The notes under the pieces: generated by a model
Database searches by the model: none
The model's input: the letters and a program-made list of their open reading frames with translations, nothing else
What the model was told of the DNA's origin: nothing
NCBI GenBank assembly: GCA_030062745.1
Contig: CP099854.1
Coordinates: forward strand, 6,061,014-6,125,013
DNA length: 64,000 nt
Source of the DNA: Capitulum mitella
Lineage: Eukaryota; Arthropoda; Thecostraca; Pollicipedomorpha; Pollicipedidae
Direction: 5' to 3'
Translations under genes and position numbers: made by a program
In this document: piece by piece, positions 10,852 through 22,804 of the stretch
How positions within the stretch are numbered: the first letter of the stretch is position 1
How the letters are laid out: each line of letters opens with the position of its first letter

Positions 10852-12354
10852 ATTAGGTCAAGAAGGGTCAAAATCTCTGCGTCTCGCAAGACTTTTGATC
10901 GTGCCGCGAATACTGTTGGTCATAGCGTTAAAATGTATGACCCATTTTTTTAGTGCACACAGCAGTGCAACAGAGAATAGATTATCTGGGACGCATGGCT
11001 CAAATCTATGCTGAAGTTTGTACTTCAGCTCAAGTTTAGCTGCATGGCTATAATTTTGCGAAATGGCTTTTACCTTCTTTTGTGATCTCTAGAGGTACAT
11101 TTTTGCGCTGAATTCGAAATTGGCACCACAATTACCATACATTTCGCATTTCGACCATAAAGGTCGCACAAGATATCTGAGGTCAATCTAGGTCGCTGCT
11201 CTTTAGTGACCACATGAAAGAAAAAAAAATCGCGAACATGTGGTCCACGGAGTCATTTACCGTCAACCAATACAGTTTTATCGCCAGATCACTTATTAAG
11301 CACTCGTAAATACAAATACAAATACAAACAAATACAAATACAAACTTCACTGGTATCAGGGCGTGGCACGGAATGCTAGACCGAAGGTAAAACCCATCTG
11401 ATCCTTTTCTCTTTGATACGTATTTTCCCCAACATGTTCCATACCTATAGATAATTTTGGTTGCTGAATCCGAAATCAGAGTTAACAAATACGCCAAACA
11501 AAAGTTCATTTCGGAAAGAGGCCTACCAAAGTCAATAACGGAATGTATGTTTGGTTATCTCCGAAATTGCTTTGTGCAATTTTAGTTTTGAACTAGTCAT
11601 TGAACAAGAAATTAGCTGCGTATCATTGTGTATTCTTTGCAGAAAAGGGGTATGCGCTGGCATATTTTTTTGTCATCTGTCCGTAAGGTAACCTTATATC
11701 GACTTGAAACATGGTATGCCAGTAAAAGATGACGTAGTTTGTTACATATATAATGTTCTGTTGGCGTTCGATGTTCGGAAATAATGACTGACTTTTAACC
11801 TTGACTTGGCGTGATAACCGGACCTCAGATGAACTGATCTATTTTTGCGTTTTCTCGACTACTTATCTGTGAACTCATAACAGGCTCTACAGCCTGTCTT
11901 CAGAATCCCATTCGCGACAGCAGTTTGAAGTCCAACCTAAAAATGGCTATTTCCGACAACCGTGACCTGACTTACCCGCTCTAGCCAAGTGATCTTGAGT
12001 GACCTTAAACATTTTTTAACTACGTGATTTGTTATTGAGCTTTGTATAGCTGTGTCAAATTTGGTGGGGCTGCGCCACACCGCTCTGAGCCTGTTCCGGA
12101 AAACCTTAAGGGGTTGGGTCAAATTGATCCCTGCTCACCCGGGCCCGTGTTCATACACCGAATACATCTTGCCATATCAGATGAGTTTACGACATCGTGT
12201 TTTCCCCAACATGGTTTTTTCTTTTTGACTGGCCCGTGCCATGGCATTTGGAATTCTGTAGCTACAGTTAGTTTTCATCACTCCAGTTGTCGGATTTTTG
12301 TCACTCCTCTTGCTATTAAACATTTTACATATTATTGAAAAACTGAACTACCTT
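10852..12354. other. Unassigned intergenic DNA
   Basis: It includes an imperfect (AAATAC)n microsatellite at 11306-11345. No exon or shared repeat was recognised elsewhere in it. Confidence 0.45.
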
Positions 12355-12367
12355 GTATCACTCCTGA

Positions 12368-12396
12368 AGATGGTCTATGACTGAAACGTCAAGTCT
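12368..12396 (+). ncRNA. Possible Penelope-like element tail with hammerhead-like core
   Basis: The bases CCTGAAGATGG are followed by a short GTC/GAC stem with loop TAT and then GAAACGTC. CTGANGA and GAAA are the conserved core strings of hammerhead ribozymes, and such motifs are known from terminal repeats of Penelope-like retroelements. A full three-stem fold was not verified and no reverse transcriptase was found next to it. The assignment is tentative. Confidence 0.3.
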
Positions 12397-12430
12397 TTGT
12401 TATTGTACACATTTTGTACGTGCAAACCCA

Positions 12431-13029
12431 AGTCTGTCGTCGTAAAACGGAGGCTGTATATTTTCATGATCATGCCAAAGGCAGTGACGTAGGAGTGAGC
12501 TGTAGCACCGGGCGTATCAGGAAAGCCAAGCCGGTATTCGTTTGTTCCACCGGATGGACTGAAACGGAAGTAGCACCGTGAACACGCCCGGGGGCGTTCT
12601 GCATGACAGTCCGTGACGTCGTTTCATCTGTCGCACGTTTGAATTGTCACACGTTTGAATTGTCGCAAGCATGAAATTATCGCGTTTCTGGTAATAGAGG
12701 ACAACGTCCAGCATGCAGAGAAAAGCTGCACCTGGTCCTTTTTTGCACGGTAAGGCGGCAAAGGGCGCCTGGCCTACTCGGCACCAGACTCCAGAGGCGC
12801 CGCTCCCAATGACAGGAGACCTCTCGCCTTTCCAGCATGCCCCATATCACTGCAGTAGGCCATTTCACACCCACAGGAAGTCCGTTGTCCTCGAGGAGGC
12901 CTCCTCACCACTAAAGAAATTTCCCTCGCCGCCGCAAGAGGTCTCCACTTACCAGCAGAGAAATGAGAGCCACTTCCTCTCCCAGGAGGCCCATTCGCCG
13001 ACGCAAATACAGGAAGCATCAGTATAGGG
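12431..13029. other. Unassigned DNA with short GAGG-rich stretch
   Basis: No gene is recognised. From about 12780 onward the sequence shows CAGGAGG and GAGGCC-like words that merge into the minisatellite further right. Confidence 0.4.
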
Positions 13030-13032
13030 TTT

Positions 13033-13195
13033 TTGCTTTTTTCCTTGCTTTTTCTTTACATTTATTTCATTTATCTTGATTTATTTTTATTTTTATTGAT
13101 GTATGTTTTTTCATGTTTATCTTTTGTCTATTTATATTCATTTCTTTCCTTTATATTTATTTCTTTATCTTTACATTATATCTTAAGAGTACTTT
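13033..13195. repeat. T-rich low-complexity tract (TTTATTT-like)
   Basis: Variants of TTTATTT and TTTCTTT dominate and produce a hydrophobic open frame (13033-13251) that is a compositional artefact. Confidence 0.8.
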
Positions 13196-13324
13196 TTCGT
13201 CGCAAAGAGACTAATCGCCAGAACTGGCAAAACTGGCAATTTCGACGCTAAAAGGGGCATCTCCCCATCACGGACAATGGTCTACCCAAGGGGAGGGCAA
13301 AAAAGTAGCTGCCTCCCCTGAGGG

Positions 13325-13765
13325 GTTTGAAAGGCCCCCGATGGTGTTAGGAGGAATACCGAACGCCACAGGAGGTCCCCAAGCCCCGCTCAATGTCACT
13401 GTTTGCCTGCTCTAGGAGGTTTCTCTGAACACTCTGGAAGTCCCCGCAGCATGACACGGAGTCTAAGCGCCGCTAGAGGATGTTGTAGTGGAACAAGTGG
13501 CCGCCGTAGCGCCACAGGAGGCTCCGTCACAGGAGACCCTCTGGGAGTCACTAGAGTCCCCCGAACCCCGACAGGGATCCACCACATGCTATAGGAATCC
13601 AGAATGCTCCAGGAAGTTTTCCTGGACGCCAAAGGACGCCGGCTGAGCACAAAAGGAGGCCCCCCTGAGCGTTACAGGAGGCCCTAGTACCGCCACAGGA
13701 GGTCCCCAAAAGTCAGAATGGCCCCAAAAGTCAAGGAAGCCCCCGACAGCTAGGAGGTTTCCTAC
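13325..13765. repeat. Degenerate AGGAGG minisatellite
   Basis: The words CCACAGGAGG, TAGAGGATG and TCCCCAAAAGTC recur every 25-35 bases. The repeat is more diverged than the one at 5165-6310. Short open frames on both strands here are products of the repeat. Confidence 0.7.
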
Positions 13766-14690
13766 TATCTCCGCCTACCCGCCCCCCCCACACCGGCGTG
13801 CACTTGGACCCGTGGCGCTGTCCATGCCTTTACAGTGCATATAATTTTATAGCTCAAAAACATGGAAACACGAAAGAATTAGCTGGCCAGCAGGAGCCAT
13901 AAGCTCGATTGTTTGGCCATTATCTATGCAAGAAATGTGGCTAAATGACCACAGATAGCTTGACTGCAGTATTACCAGATAATATCCCTACCTATCATGC
14001 GTAATTAGCTAAAGGGCTAGATACTTTATACGTAATTGATACTTCATACTTCATGCGAAATCAACTATGAGGGTACGCACTTTATAAGAATTCCGATTAT
14101 ATTAAGAATATAAATAAGAATTCATAAGAAAACATGCCGATACGAACTCTCCCGCAGACATCAAGTAATCACACCAAACAACAGCTGGAGCTGTGAAGCG
14201 GCGTGCAGAACACCGGCGACTAACGACAGCAATAGCAACTGCGACGCGGCAAGTCGGTGGCAGGGGCAGGTGTGGCGGGCTGCTGGCGATAATAGTGACT
14301 GTCGGTCCGAAATTACCAAGCGGCGTCCGGAACTGGCCAAATCGGAATTTATTCCTAGAAATTATTGCGGACAAAGGAGAATTCAAAGCAGCAATACAAG
14401 GCGACACATTAAATGTTTATATGTAGCCTTACATTAGTATGTGTTTTGCTTAACCTACGTCTTTGCAGAGATCAGGTACAATGATTTTAAATAAGCGTTC
14501 GATATTACCCAGCCTTCCGAAACATATATATATATATATATATATACATATATCAAGGTTGGACCCAACGTAAGCCACATCACGCAAGACACAATAGAAG
14601 TCATAAACCAATGAGGATTGGCAGCTTGTAGCTATTCTGACCTTGAATTTAAATAGTGACCATGGGGTGGAGGAATTGACCAAATTAGTT
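13766..14690. other. Unassigned intergenic DNA with an AT microsatellite
   Basis: An (AT)n run lies at 14524-14546. No exon was recognised. Short open frames near 14100-14430 on both strands lack known motifs. Confidence 0.45.
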
Positions 14691-15903
14691 TTAACCCTAT
14701 TCCCGACAGGGGGCGGAATCCGCCCCCCCTCGGGTTTTTTACTTGCCAATTTCAGGCTTTTTAACGCAGCTTCACGAAACCTGGTGACTTTTACTAGCTA
14801 TTTTTTCTACGTGCTGTGACAAAATTTCACAATTCTATTTTGCTCAGGGGCGGAGCCAAGGCAACGTTTTTGGGAGGCACCTCATGCCATTTTTGGCCAT
14901 GTTGAGGGTAAAAGGAAAATGTCTGTCAAAAACAGAGTTTTAAAGCTAAAACTTAAAATTTTATATGGATGTATAGCCAAATAGTTGGGCAATGTGCAGA
15001 TATAATTTTGTTTACCTGAGGTCATTTTACAAGGTCAGGTCAAGGTCAAAAGTCCAAATTCGTTTTTTCGCAATAATTTCGGCGCCATTTTTTCAAATGC
15101 CAAACCCAAAACACATATAACGTAGAAGGATGCCCTCTACTTGTGTACTAAGTTTCAGCTTGATATCAGGTTGGGTCACGGAGATATGACTTAAAATGTC
15201 AGTGCGCGTACCCTATATCGCAATAGCCATAACATGAAATTTTTGAAATAGAGTGAATGCAAATGATTGAAAACATTGACAGATAATATTAAATGCACAC
15301 GAGATCATTCCAAGTGACCCCAAGGTCACTGGAGGTCATTTAAGGTCAAAGGTCACAAGTTGATCTGAGAAACGTGTGACCGTGGCAGTTTCCCCTGTTT
15401 CATGTCCCTGGCACCGCCAATGCTAACATTATACAAACATTGTAATGCAATTTGTACTTCTTTAGTATAACATGACTAGCAGAAGCCAAAAAAGGGTGTT
15501 TGCCTCTTTTGTTCATTCAGTTGTTAGAAAACTAATCCTCCTATTTTTGAAACCCTGTGAACGCCATGAATTTTCTCAAAAGTTCACATTTGCGGACCCA
15601 TGGTAAAAGCCCTATTCATAATCTCTTGATTGATGCCAGTTTCATCGAAATCGGTTCATAAACAACGGAGTTATAAGAAGTCCAAAAGTAACCCCCATTT
15701 TGATATTTTTGCCCCTCTGTATCCACAAATTGCGAAATTTTGAAAATTTATTTTTATAAAAATGTAGTTCAAGTGACGGCAAATCGATTGCCGTTTGTTG
15801 TGATGAAATCGAACAAGTAGTTCTCGAGATCTCAGGGGGGGCCGAATCCGCCCCCCCTGCCGGGAATCGACCATATCGGCTAGCCCTCCGGGAATAGGGT
15901 TAA
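14691..15903 (+). mobile_element. Complete family A TTAA-type element (reference copy, 1,213 bp)
   Basis: It begins TTAACCCTATTCCCG and ends CGGGAATAGGGTTAA, a perfect 15-bp inverted terminal repeat that includes TTAA at both ends. The TTAA target plus CCCTA-type ends match the known behaviour of piggyBac-like elements. It has no transposase or long frame, so it is non-autonomous. Subterminal cytosine- and guanine-rich blocks (gggggcggaatccgcccccc-like) lie inside each end. The interior is rich in AGGTCA half-sites, including a perfect DR1 at 15343-15355. Confidence 0.9.
15343..15355 (+). promoter_or_regulatory. DR1-type nuclear-receptor-like site inside family A
   Basis: AGGTCAAAGGTCA is a direct repeat of AGGTCA with a one-base spacer, the consensus bound by RXR/HNF4-class receptors in animals. 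The match is exact; receptor binding here is inference. The copy at 47403-48625 keeps the same site at 47944-47956 on the other strand. Confidence 0.6.
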
Positions 15904-17285
15904 GGTTCATTTAAGGGTAGAAAGTCGCCATGAAATGACGTCAGTCTTTTTCGCCATGACACGTGAAGGAGTGGCGAACGGTATTCGGCGCTACCCTAAC
16001 GCGGATTTATCGCGAAAAAATAAAAAAATAACACACCGGCTACATTCTTTGGCTAAATTTCCATCCAGACAAAATGGATAGAAAATGGGCGACTCAAAAC
16101 CCAGGATCCGCGTCGTCAAAAATCGGCACATCTCGTTGTCACAGTGGTCTTGGTTTCAGAAGCCTGTCTTGGTCACCCAGGGAAAGTGACTCGAAGTGGA
16201 TATCTCAAAAGAAATTGAACATTACATCGCGTAGAGCTCTTTGGGCGCTTCAAGAATATATGGGTGTGCCGTTCTTGGGCAAAAAGGAAAATGGCTATTT
16301 GTCATCTTTTTCACCTTCTGTGGCGGACGTAGAGACAACTACCTTTATGAGGCCATGACGGCGGAATGCAAAATAAAATGAAGGTTATTTAGAAACAGAG
16401 TTTGTCTTGCACAGGAGTGTCCAGCAAGAAGCACGTTACTGTCATTCATGACAGTCCGCTCCCCAGAACTCAAAACCAGCCAAAGATCCCAAAAACCAGA
16501 GAGTTTCGGAACCGATACCATTGGAAACCGGTCAGTTCAGTTGTGTTCATGAAACTGGCTTAACTAAGTAAGCGGCGAGTCCTAGTTCATGTTCTATATG
16601 AATAAAGTTTTTTCCATTTGTCTGTCGACAAATTTTTGCTCCAGTTCAAAGCCCAAACGGGTTGGCGGATCCGCACGTGAAGCGCACCGTTCAAAAGGTG
16701 TCGAGCTCTATCAGTGCATTTGCTAACTTTTGTCGCTCTGCGGCCCGTTGCTGGCGCATGGTGCTCGCTTCAATTTCGAAAAAAAAATCAACCCGTGAAA
16801 AAATCAGTCATTTCTCGTTATCAAAACGGTCATGTTTCCAGCAAGCGGTATCGACAATCCAAGGTCAGAGCGACTGGAAATGGGTATCGTCTCAGAGCAC
16901 CCAATCGTAAGTCATCATGCGCTAGCAACAGTAGACAGCAAGTGCCACCTTTTTAGGGTTACAGACCAAAAGAGGTTTTGTAACGTTTTGTTTTATTTTT
17001 AGCATCAGATCTAGAGGCCGATTTCGCTTGTCGCCTCTCGCTTGAGTGTATAATAGCATACATCATGCTTTTATTTCTCATAACATTATATCATAACCGG
17101 AGATCTGAGTGATTCGAAATGGGCATCGGAGCAAATAACAATGGAATGCAGAAGGTCGCAGCAATATTGTTTAACTAAGTAACCGGCGAGCACTAGTTTA
17201 ACATCATTACTTGGACAGATTTCATCCGAACCGTTTGACGTTCTCGTCCTATGCGTAAGGGTGGTTTCGAACACAGACTTCTCAG
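15904..17285. other. Unassigned DNA with short dispersed direct repeats
   Basis: A word like TTAACTAAGTAASCGGCGAG occurs at about 16559 and 17169. A second word like GTGACTCGAARTGGRTATC occurs near 16186, 16868 and 17108. This suggests an old tandem arrangement. No coding exon was recognised. Confidence 0.45.
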
Positions 17286-17289
17286 CTGC

Positions 17290-17590
17290 AGCTCTATTTC
17301 AGCCCTGCTTGGTACGACTCCATTACACTCGCGCCGCCCGAACCCAGTTTCCAGACCTCACGCTTCCCGCGACCCGGCGACCCGACCTCGACTGCACACC
17401 ACGTGACCAGCGACGCCTTGACCAATCCGCACACGTCCGGAGTGGCGCCACGCCGGCCCAGGTGCCCCACACCCGCCGGGCGCCGGCACGGACCGGCCCG
17501 GGACGGACGGAACGCGGACGGACGGACCGGCACGAACCGGCGTCGGCCAGGGCGGCCGACCCCGCATTCACAGGGGGATGGGCAGCATGT
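17290..17590. other. GC- and CpG-rich block
   Basis: Open frames occur on five of the six strand and frame combinations, which is the pattern of a CpG-rich island and not of a gene. It could be a promoter or the leader of an old element. The word ctctatttcagccctgcttg at 17293-17312 resembles bases just after the 5' LTR of the Ty3/gypsy element at 21820. Confidence 0.4.
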
Positions 17591-18785
17591 TCGAGTCGCG
17601 CATCCCCCTACATATGAATGTTGTCTGTGTCGTTCTTTGATATGAGTCATAAACATCGGAAACGGATTGCTTGTTATGCACGACCAAGGGCGTAACCAGG
17701 GTTTCGTCCGATGATGGTGGTGGTGGGGGCGGGAAGGGGATTCAGATCAGACTCTCGTAGCCAATGGGGGTCCACGTGGTTAAAACTACATCATGGCGTA
17801 AAATGGCGGTTGATGCAGAAAGTGGGTTATATCCTACATTTCTACGCAGTTAAGTACAAGCTAGCAGGGCCACTAAACGCTCATTCAGACCACAACCCTT
17901 TCTCTATAGCACACGAAGCCCTCTTGAATGTTCGGAGTACGTTTCTAGGTTGACATACTTTTTCTAATGTTCAAAACATTCTTATTTCGCTTTAGTTATC
18001 CGTGTCGGGAAGTGCAAGACGTCTTGCGGGGGAGTCACACTATCCAAAACACATTGCTTTGGGGCTCACTGAGACCTTCCACTCGGCCGCCAGAGGGGCC
18101 TATTTGGCCTCCATTGGCGGGGGCATAATCCCTTTGCCTTCCCCCGCCAACACTATTGTGCAAGAACTTGTTTAAAATCACAGCACTCTTCTCAATGAAG
18201 AATTCCTCCGACACGCTTCTCGCTTTTCGGATAGCTAACTTCGTTTCGTGGTCATGTCAACCATTAATTGAACCAAAAGTGTCGTTCAAGGATTGTCGCT
18301 TATTGTCCATTATTGTCCAGGGATTGTCGATTACTTAGAAAAGAGCCGGTCTTAGCCGGTTTCGGCTGGCGGCGGTTGGCACCCTGTCGGTAGTGCCGGT
18401 TCGCCGCGAGCCTTCCCTCGCGGGCCCATACCTGGTGAGCCAAAACACGGCCCTCCCCAACGATACTCGGCTTCCTGGCAATGGAATTTGGCCTTCTGAA
18501 GTTTGACCTTCTGAACCGCGACCTTCTGAACTAACCCCTTGGTGTAACAGGTGTGCCTGATCGGACGTGTGGACGCAAACGGTGAGGGGTGTGCACACGA
18601 GTAATGAATGTCATTTCCGGCGAGTTCTCGGTTCGAAGGTTTATCTCTATTGACACTTGCCTTGCAAGTGCGCGTGCGAAAAAAGGATATTGTTCCGGAA
18701 CAATCGTCTGTCTTTGTTCTCATACCGCTCACAAGACCGGAATCCAGTAGCCCCACAGCGCTCCCCGAGGAGGTTGTTCACGTGA
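17591..18785. other. Unassigned DNA with a 15-bp triple repeat
   Basis: At 18487-18531 a 15-bp unit with core CCTTCTGAA is repeated three times. The surrounding frame is open on the minus strand for 134 codons, but it has no recognised domain. I do not call a gene. Confidence 0.45.
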
Positions 18786-20031
18786 TTAACCCGCGCTCGA
18801 CTGGCAACCGGCACCATGCACGCCCGACTGGGGGAGTCAACCGTCCCCTTCTAATCGACGAACGGCTGGTTCGCAAACGGTTGATTGCACGATAAAAGGA
18901 ACCACAGAGTTGGAAAACTCGTGGCAAGTAGAGTTAGAAAATGGGCTCATTTGTAGTTGTGGGCAATATGTATGCCATTTCCGCACTATATATGTTTTCT
19001 TGTTGCCGACCGCATGAAGCTGAGAAACGGTCTGGACCTCAAGGGCTGTGACTGATAATGTCTAGGTAAGAGCATTAAGGAACCGTAAAAGTCCGGCGTT
19101 ACCGATACACGTCTCACTTCTCTGATTTGTTTGATGTATACCGGAAACGTTGTGTTTAAGGCATGACGATTTTCATGCCATTGCACGGCGGGCGCAGTTG
19201 CCGCACGCGGTATCAAGTTGACGGGAACGTATTTTAACGTTCTTTATTTTCGCGATAGAAGCCTTTTCAAGCAATAATTTTTCATTCTGGTGTGTGATGG
19301 TTTATCTTGTTTAACCATCCTTGAGATGGTTTCTCGTGTCTACATTAAAAAAAAAACAGTGCTTAGTAGTGTACGCAACTGGTGGAGCTTCATTTGCAAT
19401 GGTCTGATCTTTTCAGAAATGTACAGTTTTTGAAACTTTTTGAACTTCTTGGTATTATTCGCAAATCCTTCCATTTTTTTACTCCCTATTAGACATTAAT
19501 CGCCGAATTTTGGCGGTGGCGCATTTTGGGTCATAACAGTTATTCGTGACCTTACCTCAGGTCAATGGTTGTAAGTCATTGTTACGTTGCCCGATGACGG
19601 TTAGTGAATGCTCGCAACATCCCACACTCATAATGTTATAAAAAAAATTATCAATTTCCGAAAAAAAGCTACAATGTCCTAAAAATGGGCTTGGCCTTAG
19701 ATAAATGACTCGGAAATTTTCCAAAAATCTGGGATGATACATATGTTGTATCTAATGTCATCTCAAAGCCCCTAAATGGTTATCGCAATATCATGCATTC
19801 CAAAAAAGTTGCAGGGCACTAAACGATTTTTGACATAGGTCCAATTGACCTGACCTATGGCAGACACCTTTTTTGACCTGAGGTCAAAGTTTTGACGCAC
19901 GATGTAAAAGTCGTCAACCGAAAGACGGACAAAGTTTCTTGGCGCTGTCTTTCTACATTCTTTCGCAATCTTGGAAAAGTACCAGGAGGGGACGGTCAAC
20001 CGTCCCCTCCCCCCGGTCAGGGGCGAATTAA
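18786..20031 (+). mobile_element. Family B TTAA-type element (copy 1, 1,246 bp)
   Basis: It starts TTAACCCGCGCTCGACTGG and ends CAGGGGCGAATTAA. Comparison with the other two copies shows that the ends are inverted repeats of TTAACCCGC.C.CGACTG type. It has no coding frame. A TGACCTGAGGTCA site lies at 19874-19886. It is the same length class as family A but of unrelated sequence. Confidence 0.85.
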
Positions 20032-21004
20032 ATGCGTGGTCAGACCATCAAAAACGTTGCACGCACAACGTCCTCCTCGATGTCAAGAAAAATACCTCCA
20101 GCCACTGCACTAACCGACAGCCAGCACAGGTGGACGTGCAAACATATTGCGGTAACCATTACGAGGCGCGTCGTAAACGCAGCCACTGCATTGCTGAACT
20201 GGAACCGTTTCTTGTTCTCAGCCGTGTGGCAGCATCACTGCGCACACTCTCTTACTTCCGCCGACTTGTCCGTCCATCGCATCCAAACTCCATCTGAGGC
20301 TCTGATCATCACGGCTTGATTCCGTGTAACGGTCCTGTGTTTCGGCTCGTAGCGCCGCCTATTGCCGTGGTGGTGCGACCAAATGATTTGCAACGACAGT
20401 GGTGGCGCCGCTGTCTACAAAAGAAACGAAACTACAGGAGACTCCTTTGTCCTCAGACAAACGTCTGACGTCTCACGAGACCCATGACTTGACACAAGAC
20501 CTGAACACTTGCGCCCAAGGGGCTGTGTCCTCATCCACAGACAAACAAACAAGCATAGTCATTCGAAGGAGGTTTCGTGCACACATCTCGTCCCATAGTA
20601 GGCAGTGCATCTGTTGAAAAGACGCGTTTGCTTGCCACTTTGTAATGTGGCGAATTTTGCACAACAATAAAACGGCAGCGCAATGATAGCAGTAGCCAAG
20701 TAGTGACAAAGCAATGGTCTCATCATGGACTGAGATACACTAAGTTGATATAAATGTCAAAATGAGACGAAAAATAAAAGAAAATAAAAATAAAGTAATA
20801 ATAATACGTCAAACGACAAAAAATAAGTAAAGAAATGAAAACGAAAAAATATGAGACTGAAACTGGAAAAAAACATTACTTAGAACCCATATCATCTGTA
20901 TAATACGAAGAAGTCATACCAAGAACTAAGTATTGAAAATCGAAAAGACAATAAAGGGCTTCAGACGGTTTCGGAAACTACAGGACGTCCATTCAAAATG
21001 GACC
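20032..21004. other. Unassigned DNA, A-rich toward the right
   Basis: The segment 20755-20930 is A-rich low-complexity sequence. Short frames at 20399-20617 (plus) and 20473-20709 (minus) overlap and have no known motif. Confidence 0.4.
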
Positions 21005-21819
21005 TTAACCCTATTCCCGGAGGGCCAGACAGTATGGACGATTCCGGCAGGGGGGGATTCGCCCCCCCGAAATCTCGAGAACTACACATCAGATTTTATC
21101 GCAACAAACAGCAATCGATTTCCCATCACGTAAAATTCATTCTTATAAGATAGGTTTTCAGAGTTTTGAATCGGGTGGACACAGGGCGCAAAAAAGTCAA
21201 AATGGGGAGTATTTTTAGACTTCTTATAACTCCATTGCTCTTGGACCGATTTTGATGAAACTGGTATTAATGGAGAGGTTACGGATGGGACTTTTACCGT
21301 TGGTCCATACATTCGAAATTTTGAGAAAATTCATAGGCGTTCACAGGGTTTCAGAAATAATAGGATTAGTTTTTCAACAGTTGAACGAACAAAAAGTTAA
21401 AGCACTAAAAGCAAAAGAAAAAGGGGAACTGTCATGGTCACATGTCAACTTATGCCTTTGACCTTAAATGACCTCCACTGACCTTGGAGTCACTTGGAAT
21501 GATCTCGCGTGCATTTAAAATTATCTGAAATCGTTTTCAGTCATTTGAATACACTCTTTCGGCTGCTGTGATATAGGGTACGAGCACTGACATTTTAGGT
21601 CATAGCTCCGTGACCCGACGTGATATTAACCTGAAACTCGGTATATAACGAGGGCATCATTCTACGGCATATTATTTCGGGTTTGGAATTTGAAAAAATA
21701 GCGTCGAAATTATTGCTATAAAAGCAAATTTTGACTTTTGGCATTGACCTGATCTTGTAAAGTGACCTCAGGTAAACAAAGCTGTATTGGTATGCTGCCC
21801 AACTATTCACCAATACATC

Positions 21820-21998
21820 TGTGTTATGATAACGACGTGTGGAAAGTGTCTCGTTGACCTGTCTCGCTGACCTGCTCCTGCCATATGTGACCTCTGAGCT
21901 CTCGGCGGCCGGCGCGGGGCAGTGAGGGGTCAGCGGGAGGACGCGTGGCTGTGTGTGTGCTTGCTGTCTGGAACGCTCAGAACTTTAATACAACTACA
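21820..21998 (+). repeat. 5' LTR (179 bp)
   Basis: It begins TGTGTTATGATAACGACG and ends CAACTACA. It is identical over its length to the 3' copy, by eye. Confidence 0.95.
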
Positions 21999-22033
21999 AG
22001 CTATTTCGGCCCTGCCTGAGTGAAACTGGACTA

Positions 22034-22804
22034 ATGGCGAGTACAGAGCCGAGTGCGGTGGTGGAAGCGGCTGGTGGAGAAGTGCAAGAGCGGCGGCCGG
22101 CCAGAGTTGTAGGAGTTGAGAGCCGTACTTTTGATTCGCGGATCGTGCCGGAATTCAGCGGCGGACGCTCTGTGGCAGAGTGGTTTGACCGTTTCAAGAC
22201 GTTATGTGTGAGACGAGGAGTCGACTTCATAACTGTGCTGCCGGAGCGACTGGCCGGGGCAGCGTATGCTGTGTGGGCAACCTTGCCCCCGGAGGATCAG
22301 GAGTCGGCCACGCGTGTCCGAGCCGCCCTCCTGGACGCGTTCACGCCGCCATGGCAGGACGCTTACGCCGAGTTTCAGGCTCGCAAGTGGCAACCAGGGG
22401 AGACGATGGAGGAATATCTGCAAGCTTTACGTGAGCTCGCGGCGCTGTTTATCGTCGGCCCGGTCCCGGACACTTTGTTGGATGCAAAGTTCGTCGAAGG
22501 GCTGCCAGAGGACGCGCGCCGTCGTCTCCGCGTCGGGACGCGGGCGGAGCGCAAGACGCCGCGGGAACTGGCTCTCCTCGCTCGGGACATGGACATCACG
22601 TCGTCTGGAGTTTACGGGTCGGTTCCTTCCGCCGCCGCCGCTACACGTCAAGGGCCAGCCGAGCGGCGCCCGCCGCGCCGCTGCTGGACCTGCGGCGAGG
22701 TGGGCCACTTGGCGGCGCGCTGCCCGAGACGGCAGGGGGGCCATCCCGAGGCGGCGTCAGCGCGACCGCCGTCTCACGGAGCTCCAAACGCGCACTGCCA
22801 GTGA
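22034..22804 (+). CDS. LTR element gag
   Basis: This 256-codon frame begins shortly after the 5' LTR. The region around FSGGRSVAEWFDRFK resembles the N-terminal capsid-like part of Ty3/gypsy Gag, followed by WQPGETMEEYLQALRELA and LPEDARRRLRVG. Near the C-terminus it carries a CCHC zinc knuckle (CWTCGEVGHLAARC) that binds RNA. It is part of a transposable element, not a host gene. Confidence 0.9.
   Translation: MASTEPSAVVEAAGGEVQERRPARVVGVESRTFDSRIVPEFSGGRSVAEWFDRFKTLCVRRGVDFITVLPERLAGAAYAVWATLPPEDQESATRVRAALLDAFTPPWQDAYAEFQARKWQPGETMEEYLQALRELAALFIVGPVPDTLLDAKFVEGLPEDARRRLRVGTRAERKTPRELALLARDMDITSSGVYGSVPSAAAATRQGPAERRPPRRCWTCGEVGHLAARCPRRQGGHPEAASARPPSHGAPNAHCQ

Noticed and set aside
13033-13251. 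Hydrophobic small protein rich in leucine and phenylalanine
   Set aside because: It is the translation of a T-rich low-complexity tract.
17261-17656. Overlapping open frames in five reading frames
   Set aside because: The block is CpG-rich and stop-poor by composition; proline/arginine-rich translations carry no domain.
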